Shown here: piece by piece, positions 25,563 to 34,438 of the stretch
Layout of the letters: the number at the start of each line of letters is the position of its first letter
How positions within the stretch are numbered: position 1 is the stretch's first letter
NCBI GenBank assembly: GCA_021324775.1
Contig: JAJPIM010000045.1
Coordinates: 248,001-312,000, forward strand
Reading direction: 5' to 3'
Origin: Gemmatimonadota bacterium
Lineage (GTDB): Bacteria > Gemmatimonadota > Gemmatimonadetes > Gemmatimonadales > Gemmatimonadaceae
DNA length: 64,000 nucleotides
Notes under the pieces: generated by a model
What the model was told of the DNA's origin: nothing
The model's input: only the letters and a program-made list of their open reading frames with translations
Database searches by the model: none
Program-made: the position numbers and the translations under genes

Positions 25563-26114
25563 TCAGCGCGCGGCGTTCAGGTCGCTCTTTACAGCCTCCG
25601 ATGTCGCTCGCGCGAGCCGGTGTGCTGCGAGCTGCGTTCGAATCACCGCCTGGAGTCGGGAGTCCGTCACGGCGATGTCCTCGCGGAGGCGGCTCAACGC
25701 CGCAACGTCGTGTCGGTATTCGAGCAGCGTGGCGAGATTCGCCGCCAGCTCACAGGTTGGAATCGCCATGTACACCGCGCTCCGAACCACATTGGCGATC
25801 GCGAGATCACGCGCGTCGCCCCGCGGCCAGCCACTCAGTTCGCGTTCGGAGGTGCCGAGTAGAGTTTCGAGCTCCGCCGCGTGGAAACGTGCGGGCCGAT
25901 CGATGCGCGACACGATCGCATTGAGGGCGCCGTCGTGATGGCCCGTCAACGCCATGCAATCCCCGAGGATCGCCACGAGCTCTGGATCTGACGCCGCCGC
26001 GATGAGCGCTGGGAGCTTGAGGTGCATGATGCGGGTGCTGGCCGCGAGATTCCACGCGAGGTCGAGGTAGATCTCGGGGAATGAGCCGGGCGGGCGGGAC
26101 ACGTCGTCAGCCAT
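25563..26114 (-). CDS. predicted helical, ferritin-like (DUF892-type) protein
   Basis: A 183-residue, almost entirely helical protein. The segment HLKLPALIAAASDPELVAIL followed by a GDCMALTGHHDGALNAI helix resembles the YciE/YciF (DUF892) four-helix family, in which such helices carry metal ligands, but the similarity is partial and I cannot confirm all ligands. ATG 26114 gives the shortest sensible N-terminus; upstream frame residues look non-coding. It could act in stress protection. If the DUF892 reading is wrong it is a helical hypothetical protein. Confidence 0.55.
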   Translation of the reverse strand: MADDVSRPPGSFPEIYLDLAWNLAASTRIMHLKLPALIAAASDPELVAILGDCMALTGHHDGALNAIVSRIDRPARFHAAELETLLGTSERELSGWPRGDARDLAIANVVRSAVYMAIPTCELAANLATLLEYRHDVAALSRLREDIAVTDSRLQAVIRTQLAAHRLARATSEAVKSDLNAAR

Positions 26115-26209
26115 GGAGGCCCTCTGAAGGTCAATCCCACACAATTTACCTGGGCGCGGCCGTGGCCACATTCCCTACTTTTGGGACCCCTGCAGTCGCG
26201 GGGGCAGCG

Positions 26210-26806
26210 CTATGCACGCGGATCAAGCACCGTGCCAGTCTGCTTCCCTTCCACGCTCGCCACGTAGGCCCGCGCCACAGCAGCCGCAGGTAGTCCGGCA
26301 CCCGGATCCTGTCCGCGAGCCCGCAGTGTCTCGGATAGCGACGGCGGGCTCACGACGTTGATGCGCTGCCCCCGCGGCAACTCGAGCGCGGCCGAGCGCC
26401 CGAAGCCCTCGAGCCCCGCGTTGACCAAACTGACGGCGGCCGCGTTCCGCGCTGGCTCCCGAGCCATCAGGCCCGCCGTGAGGGTGAACGAGCCCCCGTC
26501 GGCGACCGAGGCAATACCGAACCGCACGAGGTTCACCTGTCCCATCAGCTTGTTGTTCAGGCTGAGGGAAAAATCGGCATCCGTGAGGTCAGCCAGCGGC
26601 TTGAACGCTGCCTGTCCCGCCGCGCTGACCACGGCGTCGACGCGCCCGACCCGAGCGTATAGCGCGCGGATCGATGCGGGGTCGCTGATGTCCACCTGCT
26701 CAGGTGCTTCGTCCTTGCTCGCGAGGACGAGATCGTGCCGGCCCGTGAGAGCCGAGACAATCGCCCGGCCAATCGTGCCGCTCGCACCAATTATGAGTAT
26801 GCGCAT
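26210..26806 (-). CDS. SDR-family oxidoreductase lacking YxxxK
   Basis: A 198-residue short-chain dehydrogenase. MRILIIGASGTIGRAIVSAL provides the Rossmann GxSGTIG motif, and DAVVSAAGQAAF the NNAG-equivalent. Where the catalytic Tyr-x-x-x-Lys should stand the sequence reads AAVSLVNAGLEGFGRSAALE, so both residues are missing. A known atypical SDR group has this form (N-A-x-LEGF), so it may bind NADP without classical catalysis or use other residues. Third gene of the GMC operon, 59 bases after the esterase stop. Confidence 0.8.
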   Translation of the reverse strand: MRILIIGASGTIGRAIVSALTGRHDLVLASKDEAPEQVDISDPASIRALYARVGRVDAVVSAAGQAAFKPLADLTDADFSLSLNNKLMGQVNLVRFGIASVADGGSFTLTAGLMAREPARNAAAVSLVNAGLEGFGRSAALELPRGQRINVVSPPSLSETLRARGQDPGAGLPAAAVARAYVASVEGKQTGTVLDPRA

Positions 26807-26865
26807 GACATGCCAACCCCGCGAATGGTGACACGGTTGCACAAGGCCAGGCCGATCAGAGCGGG

Positions 26866-27822
26866 TTACCGCAGCCGCTCGGTCAGAAAGGCTCCGATTG
26901 CGTTGAGTGCCAGTCGAGCGGCGTCGAATATGCCGACATTGGCGACGAATCCGTGGGGCATTCCCATCCAGACGTCCAGCTCGGCGTCGACCCCCGCCGC
27001 GACGGCCTGCTCCACGTAGCGGCGCGAGTCGTCGAGCAACAGCTCGTCGTCTCCAACATGAACCCGGATTGGAGGCAGGCCGCGCAGATCACCGTACAGA
27101 GGGGACGCCAGAGGATTCTTCGGATCGGTCTCACCCAGATAGGAGGCGACCAGCCCGGCAACCTGGGACTTGGTGAAATACGGATCCGCTTCCGCTCGCG
27201 TCTCGAAGCTCTCACCCGTCAGCGCGAGGTCGGTCACCGGCGACATTGCGACGGCGCCTACGGGAGCGATGCCGCCGTTGGCCGCTTGCGCGGTGGCAAT
27301 CGATAGTAGCACAAGCGCCAGATCGCCTCCCGCTGAGTCGCCGGTCACGGCGATTCTGTTGATCCCTCTATCAACCAGTCCACGATAGCACGCTTCGACG
27401 TCTCTGACCGCAGCAGGGAAGCGATGCTCGGGGGCGAGCCGGTAATCTGGTATGAAAGCATCGGCTCCGGCGCTCGACGCGATGTGGCCGATGAAATTGC
27501 GATATGCGCGAGCGGTTCCCAAGTTGAACCAGCCGCCATGTGCGTGAACGATTGCCGCGCCCTTCTGTGACCGCGACGGCTTCGCCCACCAGCCGGAGAT
27601 CCCTCCGATGGTATCGGCTTCAAAGGTCACGCCCGGGGGAGCTGCAACTTGCTCCATGATGGCGTCGAACGGACCGCGACCCGCCGTTCCTTCGACCTTG
27701 CCTTTCACTGCTGCGACGCTAGCTCGCAGACCGGTCGCCGCGCGGGAATCCTCCCGGCTGAGCGGATGGACCGCCAGCCAGGGTGCTTTCGCCGCCGTGT
27801 CACTGCGCACTTGAGTTTGCAT
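26866..27822 (-). CDS. alpha/beta hydrolase, hormone-sensitive-lipase family
   Basis: A 318-residue esterase. The oxyanion-hole HAHGGWF, PDYRLAPEHRFPAA, the nucleophile elbow VTGDSAGGDLAL, the acid in HVGDDELLLDDS and the catalytic His in MPHGFVANVG are all present, so the enzyme should be active on carboxylic esters or lactones. Start ATG 27822 has an excellent AGGAGGT nine bases before it. It lies 26 bases after the GMC oxidoreductase gene and probably acts on the same substrate chain, e.g. opening a lactone made by the oxidase. Confidence 0.92.
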   Translation of the reverse strand: MQTQVRSDTAAKAPWLAVHPLSREDSRAATGLRASVAAVKGKVEGTAGRGPFDAIMEQVAAPPGVTFEADTIGGISGWWAKPSRSQKGAAIVHAHGGWFNLGTARAYRNFIGHIASSAGADAFIPDYRLAPEHRFPAAVRDVEACYRGLVDRGINRIAVTGDSAGGDLALVLLSIATAQAANGGIAPVGAVAMSPVTDLALTGESFETRAEADPYFTKSQVAGLVASYLGETDPKNPLASPLYGDLRGLPPIRVHVGDDELLLDDSRRYVEQAVAAGVDAELDVWMGMPHGFVANVGIFDAARLALNAIGAFLTERLR

Positions 27823-27848
27823 TGTCCGTACCTCCTGCGATCCGCGTT

Positions 27849-29396
27849 TCAACCCAGCACCAGCTGGGATGCTCGGCCCCCAATCATATGGCTCGCCGCG
27901 TTTGTCCCCGGTCCCCGAATGATCCGCGGCATCACGGACGCATCTGCCACGCGCAGCCCCACAATACCGTGCACGCGCAGGTCGGGGTCGACAACCGCGA
28001 GCGGGTCCACGCCGATCTTGCACGTACCCACTGGGTGTCCAAAACTCGCCGCGGCAAGCCGGGCAAGTTCTCGGATTTCGTCGGCGGTCGCCGTGGGCCC
28101 CGGAACGATTTCGCGCTCGCGCACACTGTCAAAGGCATGCTGGTGCCCGAGTTCACGCGCGGCCTCGATGGCCTGAACGATCGCCGCTAAATCATTATCC
28201 GACGCCAGATAGTTGCCATCGATCACCGCAGCATCCTGAAAGTGGTCGCTGGCCAAGCGGACCGACCCTCGGCTCGTCGGTTGCACCAGAGCGGGCGCGA
28301 TGGTGAATGCGTCGGCCGGAGGAGCGCCAAAGCGCGCCGCCGCTTCGGGTGTCAGCGCCGGCAGTTGTTCAAGCACAAGGACAGTGTCGATGTCGGTGTT
28401 ACCGGAGGGACCGGTCGACAAGTAGGCCTCTGCCTCGACTGCGTTGCTGTCGGCGGGCCGATCCGGCATCCTGCCCTTGTACTGGAATACGACACCGGAC
28501 ACGAGCACGTGGTCCTGCAGGTTTTGGCCGACTCCAGGCAGGTTCTCGACGACGTCGATTCCAAGGCCGCGGAGTGTGGTCGCATCGCCGATACCGGAAA
28601 GCATCAGCAGCTTCGGGCTCCCGATCGATCCGGCAGCAAGGATCACTTCCTTGTCCGCTGCAATGTCCTTGACGGCGCCGTCCGCGATTGCCTTGACACC
28701 GACACACCGAGTACCGTCGAAGTTCAGTCTGACGACGTTGGTGTTGAGCAGCAGCGTCAAGTTCGGTCTCGACAACGCCGGGTGCAGAAAGGCACGGGCG
28801 GCACTGACGCGAGTTCCATCGGCGGCGATGTTCATGTTGATGTAGCCGGCGCCCGGACGCATGGGTCCGTTCATGTCGTCCAGGATGGGCATGCCCATCT
28901 CCCGCGCAGCGTCTATGAACGCGGGCGCTGTGGGATGAGGATCCCCGGGCCGGCGGATGTGAATCGGCCCGCCGGCGCCGCGCCAGTCGTTGGCGCCGGC
29001 CTCCCAATCCTCTTGTTGTTTGAAGACCGGGAGGACGTCGGCGAAGGCCCAACCCTTCGCTCCGTTCTTCGCCCACCCGTCGTAGTCCAGTGGCATCCCG
29101 CGAGTCCAACACATGGCATTGATGCTGCTGCCGCCGCCGAGGACATGCCCGAGAGCCAGGGTGAGCTTCCGATTATTCAATCGGGGCGTCGGGGTGATCG
29201 GCAGATTGTAGTCCAGGGGCCCGCCGACATTGGTGAACCAGATGCTGGGGTTCGTGATGGTTGGGGCCCCGTCGCCCCCCCCGGACTCGACGATGAGTAC
29301 CGTAGCACCGGAGGCGGAGAGTTCAGCCGCCAGGACCGAGCCGGCCGGACCTGCTCCGACCACGATGTAGTCATAATGCGTCTGCTTATCGCGCAT
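27849..29396 (-). CDS. GMC-family FAD oxidoreductase
   Basis: A 515-residue flavoprotein. DYIVVGAGPAGSVLAAELS binds the FAD; GHVLGGGSSINAMCWTRG is the GMC signature 1; AAGSIGSPKLLMLSGIG is signature 2; the C-terminus has ASFGHPVGTCKIG and AASHMIGGRASQLV with the catalytic His/His-Asn pair region. Family enzymes oxidise alcohols (choline, glucose, aryl alcohols). First gene of the operon 29396-26210, whose promoter region (29487-29640) is a duplicate of the one in front of the second Mo-hydroxylase operon, suggesting shared control. Confidence 0.93.
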   Translation of the reverse strand: MRDKQTHYDYIVVGAGPAGSVLAAELSASGATVLIVESGGGDGAPTITNPSIWFTNVGGPLDYNLPITPTPRLNNRKLTLALGHVLGGGSSINAMCWTRGMPLDYDGWAKNGAKGWAFADVLPVFKQQEDWEAGANDWRGAGGPIHIRRPGDPHPTAPAFIDAAREMGMPILDDMNGPMRPGAGYINMNIAADGTRVSAARAFLHPALSRPNLTLLLNTNVVRLNFDGTRCVGVKAIADGAVKDIAADKEVILAAGSIGSPKLLMLSGIGDATTLRGLGIDVVENLPGVGQNLQDHVLVSGVVFQYKGRMPDRPADSNAVEAEAYLSTGPSGNTDIDTVLVLEQLPALTPEAAARFGAPPADAFTIAPALVQPTSRGSVRLASDHFQDAAVIDGNYLASDNDLAAIVQAIEAARELGHQHAFDSVREREIVPGPTATADEIRELARLAAASFGHPVGTCKIGVDPLAVVDPDLRVHGIVGLRVADASVMPRIIRGPGTNAASHMIGGRASQLVLG

Positions 29397-29820
29397 GGGG
29401 ACGCCCCGCGGTTCCGGAGGTACCGAAGATGCCCTCGACGAGTTGAGTGGGTGAAGCCGGCATGGTTTTTCTCCCGTGTTGTCTGCCCGGACGGCCGAAT
29501 TGTAGAACCGTCCAGGTCTGGCAACCATTTGTCGCGTTGATGATTTTTTGTCTGTACCTTCGGCCTATGTTTTCTCACCCAGTCGGACCTACGAACGGCC
29601 CGCCCGAAACCACTCTTGGCCTGTGATCGCGTAATCCAGCTCCGCCGGGCTCGTGCGCCCGGCGCTCCAGGTAGACACGACAGTCGGCATCCCAGGACAT
29701 CCGAAAAGGCGACCTATGCCAAGAGTAGTGGTTTTGGTTGGCCGATTCGGCCGATGCCTTCTCCGGCGCGAATGAGCATTATATCGGAGTGTATTTTTCA
29801 TTGAGCCCTGCGCCGAGACG
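29397..29820. promoter_or_regulatory. divergent control region, GMC operon and kinase 1
   Basis: No gene in these 424 bases. 29487-29640 duplicates 38306-38460 with about 100 bases to the start codon in both cases. It includes, on the minus strand, a TACAAT -10 (29499-29504) and the conserved block CGACAAATGGT. Two inverted copies of GCCAAGAG-TRGT lie at 29610-29620 (facing the GMC operon) and 29718-29729 (facing the kinase). Confidence 0.65.
29718..29729 (+). promoter_or_regulatory. GCCAAGAGTAGT box upstream of kinase 1
   Basis: Begins 103 bases upstream of the kinase 1 ATG. An identical 12-mer begins 101 bases before the MEDS/kinase 2 operon at 42648, and its flanks (CATC, then TTCGGC-GATG downstream) match too, so it is a shared upstream element. 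Confidence 0.6.
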
Positions 29821-31686
29821 ATGAAACCGAGCCGGAGCCACACCCTGCAGACCCGGCCGTCCGTCCATTCATCTGCCCCAACGGCCGACCCCGGCCGTAT
29901 CGGCCTGATTGGCGGCACGAGTGAGGAGGCGGCGCAGCTGTCGGCGGCAAGCGCCGTGCTGCAACGCTCTCTCGAGCGTCTGACGAATCTGTCGGACGTC
30001 CGGTTGCTCGTGAGCGAGGTGCTGACATCAATCATCGAGGTCGCAGGGGCCGACGGCGGGGCGCTTCTCCGCTACGAGCCGGCCACGCGCAACTTGGTGC
30101 TTCAGTCGTACGTGCTGGATGGACTGGTCCTTGATATGGCGAACAACGAGCGGTTGGCTCGGAAGCAGGAGGTGATGCCGGCCGAGAAGTTTCCACATTG
30201 GAAGGACATTCTCGGTGCGACGGACACGTTTTTCGCGTACAACGATTGCGGGGTCCGCCCCACACTGGCGGAGCTCGCACGCTCCCACGGGCCCATGAAC
30301 AGTGCGGGCCTGGCGCTGCGGCGTGGGGACACGATCGTCGGCCTCCTCGTCCTGGTCTATCGCTTGTCGGTGGAGATACCTGCAGAGCGAATCCTCGCGA
30401 CTCGAACGTTGACCCGGTACGCGGCACTCGTGCTCGAACTGGCGTGGCTGGCCGATGCATCGCGCGAGGCGGCAGTGATCCGCGCGCAGGCAAAGGCCGC
30501 CGAGGAACGCGCCGCGGAGCTGGCGAAGGCGAATGCGGCACTGAGTGCGTCGATCGAGATGCTCACGTCCTTCGAGGACTTGCCGAGGTTTACGAGTCAA
30601 ATCCTCCAGGAGGTAATTCGGGCATCAGGTGCGGCCAACGGTAGCGTGTCGCTGTTCGATGAGGTGACGGACACCCTCCGCCGCATCGCGGTCTACATCG
30701 ACGGCGAAGCCGTCGATCTGGCGGCGCCAGCGGCAACGGCGCTCACGCAACCATTTGTCCTCTTGCCGGCGGCGTGGCGCCTTTTGCGCGAGGCCCGCAC
30801 CGGATTCTGGGTCGACTGGGAGACGCCGAGCGCTCGCCCGCCGGAGTTGCGGGACGCATCGGCGCACGTATGCGCATTTACACAGCGGACAGGCGATCGT
30901 TTTGCTGCGCTCCTGCCGTTGATCCTGCACGGCGCCACCATCGGCTTCTTGACGTTGGGATTCCGATCGTTTACGGAGGAACGCTGGCCACTCGTCCGAG
31001 AGCTCTGCGGCGCCTACATGCATCAGCTCACGCTCGCGTTGCAGAGTGAGCGGATCACTGAATCGGTCAAGTCCACGGCCATCGCCGAAGAGCGCAACCG
31101 GCTGGCGCGCGACATCCACGACACGCTCGCGCAGGCGCTTGCGCTGATCGTGATGCAGCTGCAGCGCGCGGAGTCCAAGCTGGGGCCGGCGTGGGCGTGT
31201 GCACGTGAGCCGCTCGACACGGTGCGGCAACTGGCGGTCGAGGGGCTCGCCGAGGCCAGGCGGTCGGTCAGCATGCTGCGCCCTCCGGTGACCCCGCACG
31301 GACTTGCCCAGGCAGTGCAGGAAGTCGCCGATCTCGTACGCGGGTATTATCGCGGCCCCCTCGAGGTGCGCGTGACTGGAGTGTCGCACGCTCTGGAGCG
31401 ATCCGTGGAGGAGGAATTGTTCGCGATCGCGCGTGAGGCGCTGACGAACGCGGCCAGGCACAGCCAGGCGAGTCGCATCGACGTCGAGGTGGCGTACCCG
31501 GACCAGCGCAGCGTGCGTGTGGCCGTCACCGACGACGGCGTCGGCTTCGATCCCGAGCAACCCCGGAACGGACGGTACGGCCTGGTCGGGATGTCCGAGC
31601 GCGCCAGCCGGATCGGTGCGGCACTGACGCTGGCCTCCGAGCCTGGCGCGGGCACCGAAATCGTGGCGGTGTGGCCCAATGATTGA
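29821..31686 (+). CDS. soluble histidine kinase, two GAF domains (NarX-type transmitter)
   Basis: A 621-residue kinase without membrane segments. Residues about 45-205 are a first GAF-like sensor, 205-245 an Ala/Glu-rich coiled coil (AKAAEERAAELAKANAALSAS), 245-405 a second GAF. The HisKA_3 dimerisation domain has EERNRLARDIHDTLAQAL with phospho-acceptor His433, and the HATPase_c domain has EALTNAARHS (N box), DDGVGFDP (G1) and GRYGLVGMSERA (G2). It phosphorylates the NarL-type regulator encoded by the next gene, which it overlaps. The cytoplasmic double GAF suggests sensing of an internal small molecule or redox state. The C-terminal 215 residues are about 80 % identical (by eye) to kinase 2. 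Confidence 0.93.
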   Translation: MKPSRSHTLQTRPSVHSSAPTADPGRIGLIGGTSEEAAQLSAASAVLQRSLERLTNLSDVRLLVSEVLTSIIEVAGADGGALLRYEPATRNLVLQSYVLDGLVLDMANNERLARKQEVMPAEKFPHWKDILGATDTFFAYNDCGVRPTLAELARSHGPMNSAGLALRRGDTIVGLLVLVYRLSVEIPAERILATRTLTRYAALVLELAWLADASREAAVIRAQAKAAEERAAELAKANAALSASIEMLTSFEDLPRFTSQILQEVIRASGAANGSVSLFDEVTDTLRRIAVYIDGEAVDLAAPAATALTQPFVLLPAAWRLLREARTGFWVDWETPSARPPELRDASAHVCAFTQRTGDRFAALLPLILHGATIGFLTLGFRSFTEERWPLVRELCGAYMHQLTLALQSERITESVKSTAIAEERNRLARDIHDTLAQALALIVMQLQRAESKLGPAWACAREPLDTVRQLAVEGLAEARRSVSMLRPPVTPHGLAQAVQEVADLVRGYYRGPLEVRVTGVSHALERSVEEELFAIAREALTNAARHSQASRIDVEVAYPDQRSVRVAVTDDGVGFDPEQPRNGRYGLVGMSERASRIGAALTLASEPGAGTEIVAVWPND

Positions 31687-32314
31687 AGCCCATGGTTCGA
31701 TTCGAGTCTTGCTCGCCGACGATCATGCGATCGTTCGCAACGGCGTCGCGCAGATCCTCAACGAGGAGCGAGGGATCAGCGTGGTCGCAGAGGCTGTGGA
31801 CGGCGCCGAAGCCGTAGAGCTCTTCGCGCGCGACCGCCCGGATGTGGCGCTCGTCGATCTCCGCATGCCGAAGCTGGAAGGCGTACAGGTTGTGGAGCAG
31901 ATTCGGGAGCGGTTCCCCGACGCGGCGATCGTCATCCTGACGACGTACGATACCGACAACGATATCGAGCGCGCGCTGCGTGCAGGAGCCAAGGCCTTTC
32001 TGGTCAAGGACGTGTCACCCCAGGACCTGGTGGACTGCGTCCGCGCCGTGCACGCCGGACGCACGTGGGTGTCGCCAACGGTCGCCGCCAAACTGGTGGC
32101 GCATGTGACGAACGTGCGTCTCACCCGGCGCGAGCTCGCGGTCCTCCGTCTCTTGGCTGCCGGTAACTCCAATCGCGAGATCGGCGATGCGCTCGGCATC
32201 AGTGACGGCACGGTGAAGATCCACGTCACGCACTTGTTCGCCAAGCTCGGCGTGACGAGCCGCACGGAAGCGATCGCCACGGCCCTGCGGCGGGGACTCG
32301 TGCGGATCGACTGA
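31679..32314 (+). CDS. NarL/FixJ-type response regulator 1
   Basis: A 211-residue regulator. Receiver domain 1-125: acidic pair D14-D15, phospho-acceptor D60 in VALVDLRMP, T/S in TTYDT and K110 in FLVKDVSP. The LuxR-type HTH fills residues 145-211: LTRRELAVLRLLAAGNSNREIG, then ISDGTVKIHVTHLFAKLGVTSR. The start overlaps the kinase stop by eight bases. It differs from regulator 2 at roughly 39 of 211 positions (counted by eye), and the recognition helix is nearly the same, so both may bind the same DNA sites. Confidence 0.94.
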   Translation: MIEAHGSIRVLLADDHAIVRNGVAQILNEERGISVVAEAVDGAEAVELFARDRPDVALVDLRMPKLEGVQVVEQIRERFPDAAIVILTTYDTDNDIERALRAGAKAFLVKDVSPQDLVDCVRAVHAGRTWVSPTVAAKLVAHVTNVRLTRRELAVLRLLAAGNSNREIGDALGISDGTVKIHVTHLFAKLGVTSRTEAIATALRRGLVRID

Positions 32315-32322
32315 CTCGCGGC

Positions 32323-32400
32323 ACTATCCCAAAAGGCCGACATCGACGTCTCCGCCTTTGCAGACGCGCGCGCGCCTGGCACAGGGTACTCTTCGCGGGG
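32323..32400 (+). promoter_or_regulatory. regulon promoter A (cupredoxin gene)
   Basis: Starts 9 bases after the regulator 1 stop. Inverted repeat CGTCT (32347-32351) N10 AGACG (32362-32366), then 20 bases, then -10 TACTCT (32387-32392). The same block stands in front of four other operons (41229, 45133, 58869, 63810). The inverted repeat covers the -35 zone, as for a class II activator. Confidence 0.75.
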
Positions 32401-32466
32401 TCTGACTCAGACTCGCGCTGACGGCCGCCGGACGGCATCCACCCTCATCCAGTAGCGGAGAGTCCC

Positions 32467-33438
32467 ATGGCATGGTTGACGTATCTTCTCAGCGCCCTCC
32501 TCGCCTCGACGACGCCCGCGCGCGCGGCATCGAGCACCGACTGGACGGTGATCGTGGGGGGGGCCACCGCTGACACCAGTATCTACGCCAACGCCTTCTT
32601 TCCCCAGGCCATCGAGATCGGTGTAGGCGACGCTGTCACCTGGACCTTTGAGGGGTTTCACAACGTCGCCTTCCTGAGCGGCGGTGCGGCGCCGCCGTTC
32701 GCCGTTCCAGAGGGGGACAAGACGTACTGGAATCCGCAGATGCTGTTTCCCGTCGGCGGCCAGAGCTACGATGGCACAGGCTATCACAACTCTGGGGTGC
32801 CAGGGCCCGACGGCCGGCTGTCCTACACGCTCACGTTCACGAAGCCCGGGCGATACCCGTACGTGTGCACCATACACCCCGGCATGCGCGGGATGGTGAT
32901 CGTGACCGACAAGGTGACCGGCACGCCCGCTGCTGCATTGAAGCGGGGACGCGCGGAGCAGGCGGCAACGCTGGCAGCGGGGCAGGCGCGCTTTGCTGGC
33001 CTCGAGGCCGAGCGCAACGGCACGACCTTCGTGGTGCCGCTCGTCGGGAACAGCCAGCAGCGCTACTCCGTGCTCCGCTTCACTCGAGAGCCGCTGGTCG
33101 TTCCGCGCGGCTCAACGGTGACGTGGGCGATGCGTGACACGTTCGAGATCCACACGGTGACGTTTACGAGCGGAGAGAAGCCACCGCAGTTGGCGGTGCC
33201 GGAGCCCCAGTCGAGCGGCCCACCCAAGGTGCTGCTCAACCCGAAGGCGCTCACTCCCACGAACACGACTCAATACGACGGCACGGGCTACGTGAACTCC
33301 GGTCTGCTGTTCCCGCCGGGCAACCCGGGGAAACTCCCATCGTCATTCAGTCTCACGTTCACGAAGCCGGGACGGTTCGAGTACTGGTGTCTGGTGCATG
33401 CTGAGGTCGGGCAACACGGTATCATCGTCGTCCAGTAA
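32467..33438 (+). CDS. secreted two-domain cupredoxin-like protein
   Basis: A 323-residue protein with a signal peptide (to about residue 21) and two plastocyanin-like domains. Domain one (25-160) has the first His in EGFHNVAFLS and the C-loop YVCTIHPGMRGMV: Cys, His, Met are all there, so a type 1 copper site is likely. Domain two (185-323) has FEIHTVTF and YWCLVHAEVGQHG: Cys and His remain, but Met is replaced, so the copper site would be of the Gln/other axial type or altered. The periplasmic protein could take electrons from the oxidative enzymes. It is directly under promoter A. Confidence 0.85.
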   Translation: MAWLTYLLSALLASTTPARAASSTDWTVIVGGATADTSIYANAFFPQAIEIGVGDAVTWTFEGFHNVAFLSGGAAPPFAVPEGDKTYWNPQMLFPVGGQSYDGTGYHNSGVPGPDGRLSYTLTFTKPGRYPYVCTIHPGMRGMVIVTDKVTGTPAAALKRGRAEQAATLAAGQARFAGLEAERNGTTFVVPLVGNSQQRYSVLRFTREPLVVPRGSTVTWAMRDTFEIHTVTFTSGEKPPQLAVPEPQSSGPPKVLLNPKALTPTNTTQYDGTGYVNSGLLFPPGNPGKLPSSFSLTFTKPGRFEYWCLVHAEVGQHGIIVVQ

Positions 33439-33482
33439 CGCTCGAGGACGCGTTGGCCGGGCTCGATTCATTCCGCGAAAGC

Positions 33483-34436
33483 CTATTCGCCGCGGCGCGT
33501 CGCCAAACGCGGCAACAGCCGTGCCGCGTTCCCTCCGAGAATGGCGCGGCTCTCGAGGTCATTCAACGCAGTGCTCTGCAGGATCCGCTGCCCCGCTGTT
33601 GCGGCCAGGTCTCGGCGCAGGTACGGGAAATCCGTGCCGTGCAGCACGTGATCAATTCCTGCTACATCCCGCAGCATGCGGAGCACGGGATCGCTGGCAG
33701 CAAGCGCCGTGTCCCAGTAGTGCCGGCGAAACATGTCCGCCGCACTACCCCGCTGCTCACCGCCCTTGATAAACCCCATCTCATCGATGATCGCGAAGCG
33801 CGCGGCCAGATACGGGACCGACCCTCCGGCGTGAGAGAAGATGTACTTCACGGCCGGGGTGCGCGCGAACCGATTCGTGTAGTGCATTTCCGTGACGGCG
33901 CGATTTGTGTCGGTCGGGAAGTCGAGCAGGTTGTCGGGAAGCCCGAATGAGTGAGCCACCGGGTCAGGTGATGGGTTCGGATGCACGAACACGACAGTCT
34001 TGCGGCGCTCCAGCTCTTCGAAGACGGGCTCCAGAACGGCGTCGCCGAGGTACACCCCGTTCGAGTTCGTGAACACCACAAACCCATCGACTGCGAGAAT
34101 GTCGTCCGCGTACGATATCTCCTCCAGAGAGGCATCGATATCCGGCAGCGGGATGCATGCAAATAGCCCGAACCGATCGGGTCGTCCCTGAACGAGCTCG
34201 GCCCCGAAGTCGTTACATCGACGGGCCAACGACCGGGCTTTCTTGCTGTCTCCGGTGTGCACGCCCGGGGTGCTCAACGACATGACGGCAACGTCGATCC
34301 CCGCGTCGTCCATGAACGAAAGCGACGCCTCTTTCGACCACGTGAGGGGCGCAATCCCGCCTACAGGCGCCTGGGCGTTGTCCGTCTCACGCCAGAAGAA
34401 ATCCGGCAGTAGGTGGTGGTGGGTGTCGATGACCAT
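33483..34436 (-). CDS. amidohydrolase_2 family protein (ACMSD-like) 1
   Basis: A 317-residue TIM-barrel metal enzyme. Metal and catalytic residues are visible: MVIDTHHHLLPDFFW (HxH of strand 1), VFVHPNPSPDP (His of strand 5), YIFSHAGGSVPYL (His of strand 6) and HGTDFPYLRRD (catalytic Asp of strand 8), which is the pattern of the ACMSD/gamma-resorcylate decarboxylase branch. Members decarboxylate or hydrolyse ring or enol acids. Last gene of the operon 38219-33483; starts two bases after the Mo-subunit stop. A paralogue (59892-60908) ends the third Mo-hydroxylase operon, so oxidation plus this step look functionally paired. Confidence 0.9.
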   Translation of the reverse strand: MVIDTHHHLLPDFFWRETDNAQAPVGGIAPLTWSKEASLSFMDDAGIDVAVMSLSTPGVHTGDSKKARSLARRCNDFGAELVQGRPDRFGLFACIPLPDIDASLEEISYADDILAVDGFVVFTNSNGVYLGDAVLEPVFEELERRKTVVFVHPNPSPDPVAHSFGLPDNLLDFPTDTNRAVTEMHYTNRFARTPAVKYIFSHAGGSVPYLAARFAIIDEMGFIKGGEQRGSAADMFRRHYWDTALAASDPVLRMLRDVAGIDHVLHGTDFPYLRRDLAATAGQRILQSTALNDLESRAILGGNAARLLPRLATRRGE

Positions 34437-34438
34437 GA

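Noticed and set aside
28242-29540. 432-codon open frame on the plus strand opposite the GMC oxidoreductase
   Set aside because: Arg/Gly/Val-rich translation without motif; exact shadow of a gene with full family signatures. High GC makes long antisense frames common.
32375-32398. Sigma-54 promoter (TGGCACA...TTCGC) inside promoter A
   Set aside because: The GG-to-GC spacing is 15 and not 10, and the other four promoters keep a TANNNT box and not the -24/-12 pattern.
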